The position numbers and the translations under genes were made by a program. A stretch of DNA of 6,511 nt from Pseudomonadota bacterium (GTDB lineage Bacteria; Pseudomonadota; Alphaproteobacteria; Rhodospirillales; 2-02-FULL-58-16), in the NCBI GenBank assembly GCA_022572335.1, contig JACZWD010000152.1, forward strand, positions 1 to 6,511, in the 5' to 3' direction. Shown in pieces: positions 4,559 through 6,511 of this stretch. The notes beneath the pieces were generated by a model that was not told the DNA's origin, made no database searches, and was given only the letters and a program-made list of their open reading frames with translations. Positions within the stretch are counted from its first letter, which is position 1, and the number at the start of each line of letters is the position of its first letter.

Positions 4559-4773
4559 CCAAAACCATGGCCACGGACGACCTCAGACGGCTGGAGGCCC
4601 TGCGCGAAGCGCTTCGGGGCGCGCGTATCCTGAGCCGCGCGACGCACCCGGGCGGCTTGGTCGCCGTCAACCTCCTGCTCAGCGCCCAGGCGTTCACCGG
4701 GTTGGCATGGGCCGTTTCCGACAGCACGGAAACCCTGCTGCGCGACCCCCTGCAACGGGAACGGCGGCGGTGA
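4555..4773 (+). CDS. Small hypothetical early protein (72 aa)
   Basis: The ATG at 4555 overlaps the previous stop (ATGA) and the TGA at 4771-4773 overlaps the next GTG (GTGA). The product begins MTKTMATDDLRRLEALREAL, a charged amphipathic helix. It has a central hydrophobic stretch (LVAVNLLLSAQAFTGLAWAV, about residues 35-54) that is long enough to be a membrane segment but contains Asn and Gln, and it ends in an arginine cluster (RERRR). No family is recognised. The internal ATG at 4567 is another possible start. The hydrophobic core could equally be a buried helix of a small soluble protein. Confidence 0.55.
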   Translation: MTKTMATDDLRRLEALREALRGARILSRATHPGGLVAVNLLLSAQAFTGLAWAVSDSTETLLRDPLQRERRR

Positions 4774-5672
4774 AACGGGGGCACGGGTGCGGGGCGGAAA
4801 CGGGGCGAACGGCCGTACGCTCGGTGCCGGTGATGGACGCAGACCCGGGAGCGATGGAAGGCACGGTCACGGTCCGCCTTGGCCGCGAGTTCGAACACCT
4901 TCTGTGCGTGGCCCGGACCGCGCTGGCGCGGGGCGACCGGCGTCCCGCCGAGAGGCTGCTGATCAGCTATCGGGACGAGGTGAGGGCGCTGGCCGGCCGG
5001 CCGGGGACGCACCGCAAAACCCAGGCGCTGAGGAAGGAGAGGCTGAAGCGGGCGCGGCTGAAAAGCCAGAAGATCGCGGCCCTGCTCGCCCGCGCACCCA
5101 CCGGTGACGCCGCCCTGCTGCCCATCAGCGATGCCCCCAGCCCCTATGCCGAGGTTCACGTCCGTCGCCAGCGCGATCCCCTGGCCAACATGAGACTCAC
5201 CGATACACAGGCCGCCGCGGCCAACGAAATCCGCGACATCTTCGAGGCCACCGTGCGCAGTCTGATGCCCGCGACCCTGCCCCTGGATTCCATCCGCGTG
5301 GACGGGGGCCGCGGCAGGATGGACGCGTGGTTGAATTTGCCGCCCTGGGTGGCGGAACGGCGCGCCGCGGTGTACCTCCCCTGGGTCGGCCGGTATGGCA
5401 GGGCGTGCGTGGCGCGCCTTGGGACCAGGGGCCTTGAGACGGACAGGCTGAGCGCCGTCGACCTGGTGCTGACGGTGCTCATCGACCGGGTGCCGTTCCG
5501 CCGCCTGGAGCGGCGGTTCAAATCGCGCCACGGTGTCCTGGGACGCGCCTTCCGCGAAGCGCTCGACGGCTACGCCCACATGGCGCGGCGGAGGCCGGGG
5601 TGTGAGGCGCGCGCGACCGATATGCGGGCCGGCACCATCCGCGCCCCGGCACGGGCGTGTAACCCGTCTTGA
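4770..5672 (+). CDS. Late-gene regulator-like protein (RinA / DUF6456-type)
   Basis: This is the last gene of the early operon, 300 residues from the GTG at 4770, which overlaps the previous TGA and has GGGA 9 bases upstream. ATGs at 4833 or 4854 are alternatives. Residues about 85-112 form a strongly basic helix (KTQALRKERLKRARLKSQK). Residues about 130-295 are the recognisable part: DPLANMRLTDTQAAAANEIR, then a variable middle, then LVLTVLIDRVPFRRLERRFK leading to RHGVLGRAFREALDGYAHM, an HTH-like end. This order (DPL ... helix ... Glu-Arg ... recognition helix ... final helix) resembles late transcription regulators located just before terminase in many temperate phages. Family naming is from recall. 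Its position directly upstream of a terminator and terS supports a late activator or antiterminator. Confidence 0.62.
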   Translation: MKRGHGCGAETGRTAVRSVPVMDADPGAMEGTVTVRLGREFEHLLCVARTALARGDRRPAERLLISYRDEVRALAGRPGTHRKTQALRKERLKRARLKSQKIAALLARAPTGDAALLPISDAPSPYAEVHVRRQRDPLANMRLTDTQAAAANEIRDIFEATVRSLMPATLPLDSIRVDGGRGRMDAWLNLPPWVAERRAAVYLPWVGRYGRACVARLGTRGLETDRLSAVDLVLTVLIDRVPFRRLERRFKSRHGVLGRAFREALDGYAHMARRRPGCEARATDMRAGTIRAPARACNPS

Positions 5673-5697
5673 CAGGGGACGGCTTTTGATCCATTTT
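5669..5697 (+). promoter_or_regulatory. Possible late promoter with poor -10
   Basis: A perfect TTGACA (5669-5674) overlaps the stop of the regulator gene. At 17 bases it is followed by CATTTT (5692-5697), a weak -10. TATGCT (5701-5706) is a better -10 but 26 bases away. An activator-dependent late promoter would look like this, but chance is possible. Confidence 0.3.
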
Positions 5698-5724
5698 GTG
5701 TATGCTTCGAGAAGTTCCGATGCA

Positions 5725-5759
5725 CCCCGCCGGGGACGAAACCCGGGCGGGGTTTTTTT
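5725..5759 (+). terminator. Strong intrinsic terminator between late regulator and terminase genes
   Basis: CCCCGCCGGGG (5725-5735) pairs with CCCGGGCGGGG (5742-5752) over eleven positions with one G-G mismatch, around the loop ACGAAA. Seven Ts follow immediately (5753-5759). This would stop early-operon transcripts before terS unless antitermination occurs. Confidence 0.9.
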
Positions 5760-5795
5760 GTCGCCGGAAATTTCCACATCAGGAAGGATTCGACA

Positions 5796-6116
5796 ATGGC
5801 GGCACGGCCGAAGGGCACTCCCAAATCCACCACGCGCAGCAAAGCCACGCCAAAAAACGCGGCCGTCGGGCGTCGGCCGAAAACCGCCAAAAGCGCCCTG
5901 ACGCCGCTCGGCTACATGCTGCAGATACTGCGCGACCCGGAGTCCACCAAGGACGAAAAAAAGTGGGCGGCGCAGCAGGCGGCGCCCTTTGTGCACGCCC
6001 GGCTGGCGTCGACGAAGGCGGGCGGCCCGGGCGGCGGCAGCGTCCCGCACGACTACAGGCTGGACCCGGCGGTGCAGGAAATGATCGACCGTGTCATTGC
6101 GCGAAAACCGGCTTGA
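5796..6116 (+). CDS. Terminase small subunit-like protein
   Basis: A good Shine-Dalgarno AGGAAGG (5781-5787) lies 8 bases before the ATG, giving a 106-residue protein. The first 33 residues are Lys/Arg/Thr/Pro-rich and probably disordered and DNA-binding. Residues 35-70 match the pattern of small phage proteins encoded just before TerL: LTPLGYMLQILRDPES followed by KKWAAQQAAPFVHARL, two helices with a conserved His. A glycine linker (GGPGGG) and a short helical tail follow. The expected role is recognition of packaging-site DNA and delivery to the large subunit. Direct overlap with terL supports the call. No helix-turn-helix is obvious, so some phage annotators would leave this family as hypothetical. 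It is the first gene after the terminator. Confidence 0.75.
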   Translation: MAARPKGTPKSTTRSKATPKNAAVGRRPKTAKSALTPLGYMLQILRDPESTKDEKKWAAQQAAPFVHARLASTKAGGPGGGSVPHDYRLDPAVQEMIDRVIARKPA

Positions 6117-6511
6117 GCGCCACGCCCACTACGAGAAGATTTTCAAGGCCGCCAAAACCCCGGCCGCCAAGAAGGAGGCGGCGCGGCAGCTTGCGCGCGG
6201 CGACCTCTATTACCTTCTGGTCAAAACCCTGGGCCGGGTGGACGTCGACCGGGACTGGCTGTTCGCCCGCTGCGAGGAAGTACAGAACAGCCCCGACGGG
6301 CACTTGGATCTGTGGGCGCGCGAGCACTACAAATCCACCATCATCACCTTCGGGCTCACCATTCAGGACATTCTGGTCGACCCGGAGATCACCGTCGGCA
6401 TTTTTTCGCACACCCGGCCCATCGCCAAGGGGTTCCTGCGCCAGATCAAGCGCGAGTTCGAATGGAACACGGACCTGAAAAGCCTGTTCCCGGACGTCCT
6501 GTATCAGGAGC
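6091..6511 (+). CDS. Terminase large subunit, N-terminal part (truncated by window edge)
   Basis: The frame is open for 140 codons to the right edge. The GTG at 6091 (AGGAA 10 bases upstream) overlaps the terS-like gene by 26 bases; TTG at 6097 is a possible alternative. After a basic helical lead (ERHAHYEKIFKAAKTPAAKK), the ATPase core begins with DLWAREHYKSTIITF (about residues 73-87). This is a variant Walker A in which Lys81-Ser82-Thr83 are present and Gly positions are replaced, as is common in phage terminases. It is followed by VGIFSHTRPIAKGFLRQIK and FPDVL, typical of this family. The product is the ATP-driven motor and nuclease that packages DNA into the procapsid. The Walker B motif and nuclease domain lie outside the window. 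Confidence 0.9.
   Translation, partial: MSLRENRLERHAHYEKIFKAAKTPAAKKEAARQLARGDLYYLLVKTLGRVDVDRDWLFARCEEVQNSPDGHLDLWAREHYKSTIITFGLTIQDILVDPEITVGIFSHTRPIAKGFLRQIKREFEWNTDLKSLFPDVLYQE

Noticed and set aside
4449..6050. A 533-codon open frame on the minus strand
   Set aside because: It lies antisense to four better-supported plus-strand genes and a terminator, has an arginine/proline-rich composition typical of antisense frames in GC-rich DNA, and has no recognisable domain.
6091..6478. Continuation of the 5696-6478 plus-strand frame as a gene
   Set aside because: It is a shadow frame of the terS-like and terL genes, whose products show recognisable motifs in the other two frames.

Overview
The window looks like the regulatory centre of a temperate phage or prophage from a GC-rich bacterium, most likely a proteobacterium. 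The small terminase-like protein, the late-regulator-like protein and the VRR-NUC-like protein recall alphaproteobacterial prophages, but host assignment is inference and a deltaproteobacterial host is not excluded. There are no rRNA or tRNA genes, CRISPR arrays, recognisable transposases or an integrase.

Layout. Positions 1-1374 hold five small minus-strand genes that overlap at every junction, so they look like one translationally coupled operon. It is read from its own near-consensus sigma70-type promoter at 1403-1431. Positions 1487-2167 (minus) encode a CI/LexA-type repressor: an XRE helix-turn-helix plus an S24 peptidase domain with visible Ala-Gly cleavage site, Ser and Lys. The 2168-2249 gap holds two overlapping, opposed promoters, the expected lysis/lysogeny switch. 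CTTAC-type repeats occur here and again in front of the left operon. Positions 2250-5672 (plus) form a gap-free early operon of seven genes, with all six internal junctions being 4-base ATGA or GTGA overlaps. The genes are an unknown phage-like protein, a membrane-anchored protein with a repeat-encoded segment, a VRR-NUC-like protein, a protein with three helix-turn-helix-like modules, two small unknowns and a late-regulator-like protein. A strong intrinsic terminator at 5725-5759 follows, and then a terS-like gene (5796-6116) and the start of the large terminase gene (6091 to the right edge).

How it would work (inference). The repressor holds the early promoter off and may also act on the left operon. 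On induction the early operon runs to the late regulator, which allows transcription past the terminator into the packaging genes. No replication, recombination or cro-like gene is visible between the switch and terminase.

The most unusual feature is that short repeated DNA has been taken into tightly coupled reading frames. Heptamer arrays (CAGAAGT/CAGAAAC type) form part of two early genes (2793-2848 and 4448-4489), and one of those genes is a 38-residue ORF whose first third is the array. A cluster of stem-loops of REP type encodes the C-terminal third of a left-operon gene (about 311-438). In each case the frame and the start/stop overlaps are intact. The VRR-NUC-like protein also lacks the usual catalytic lysine.
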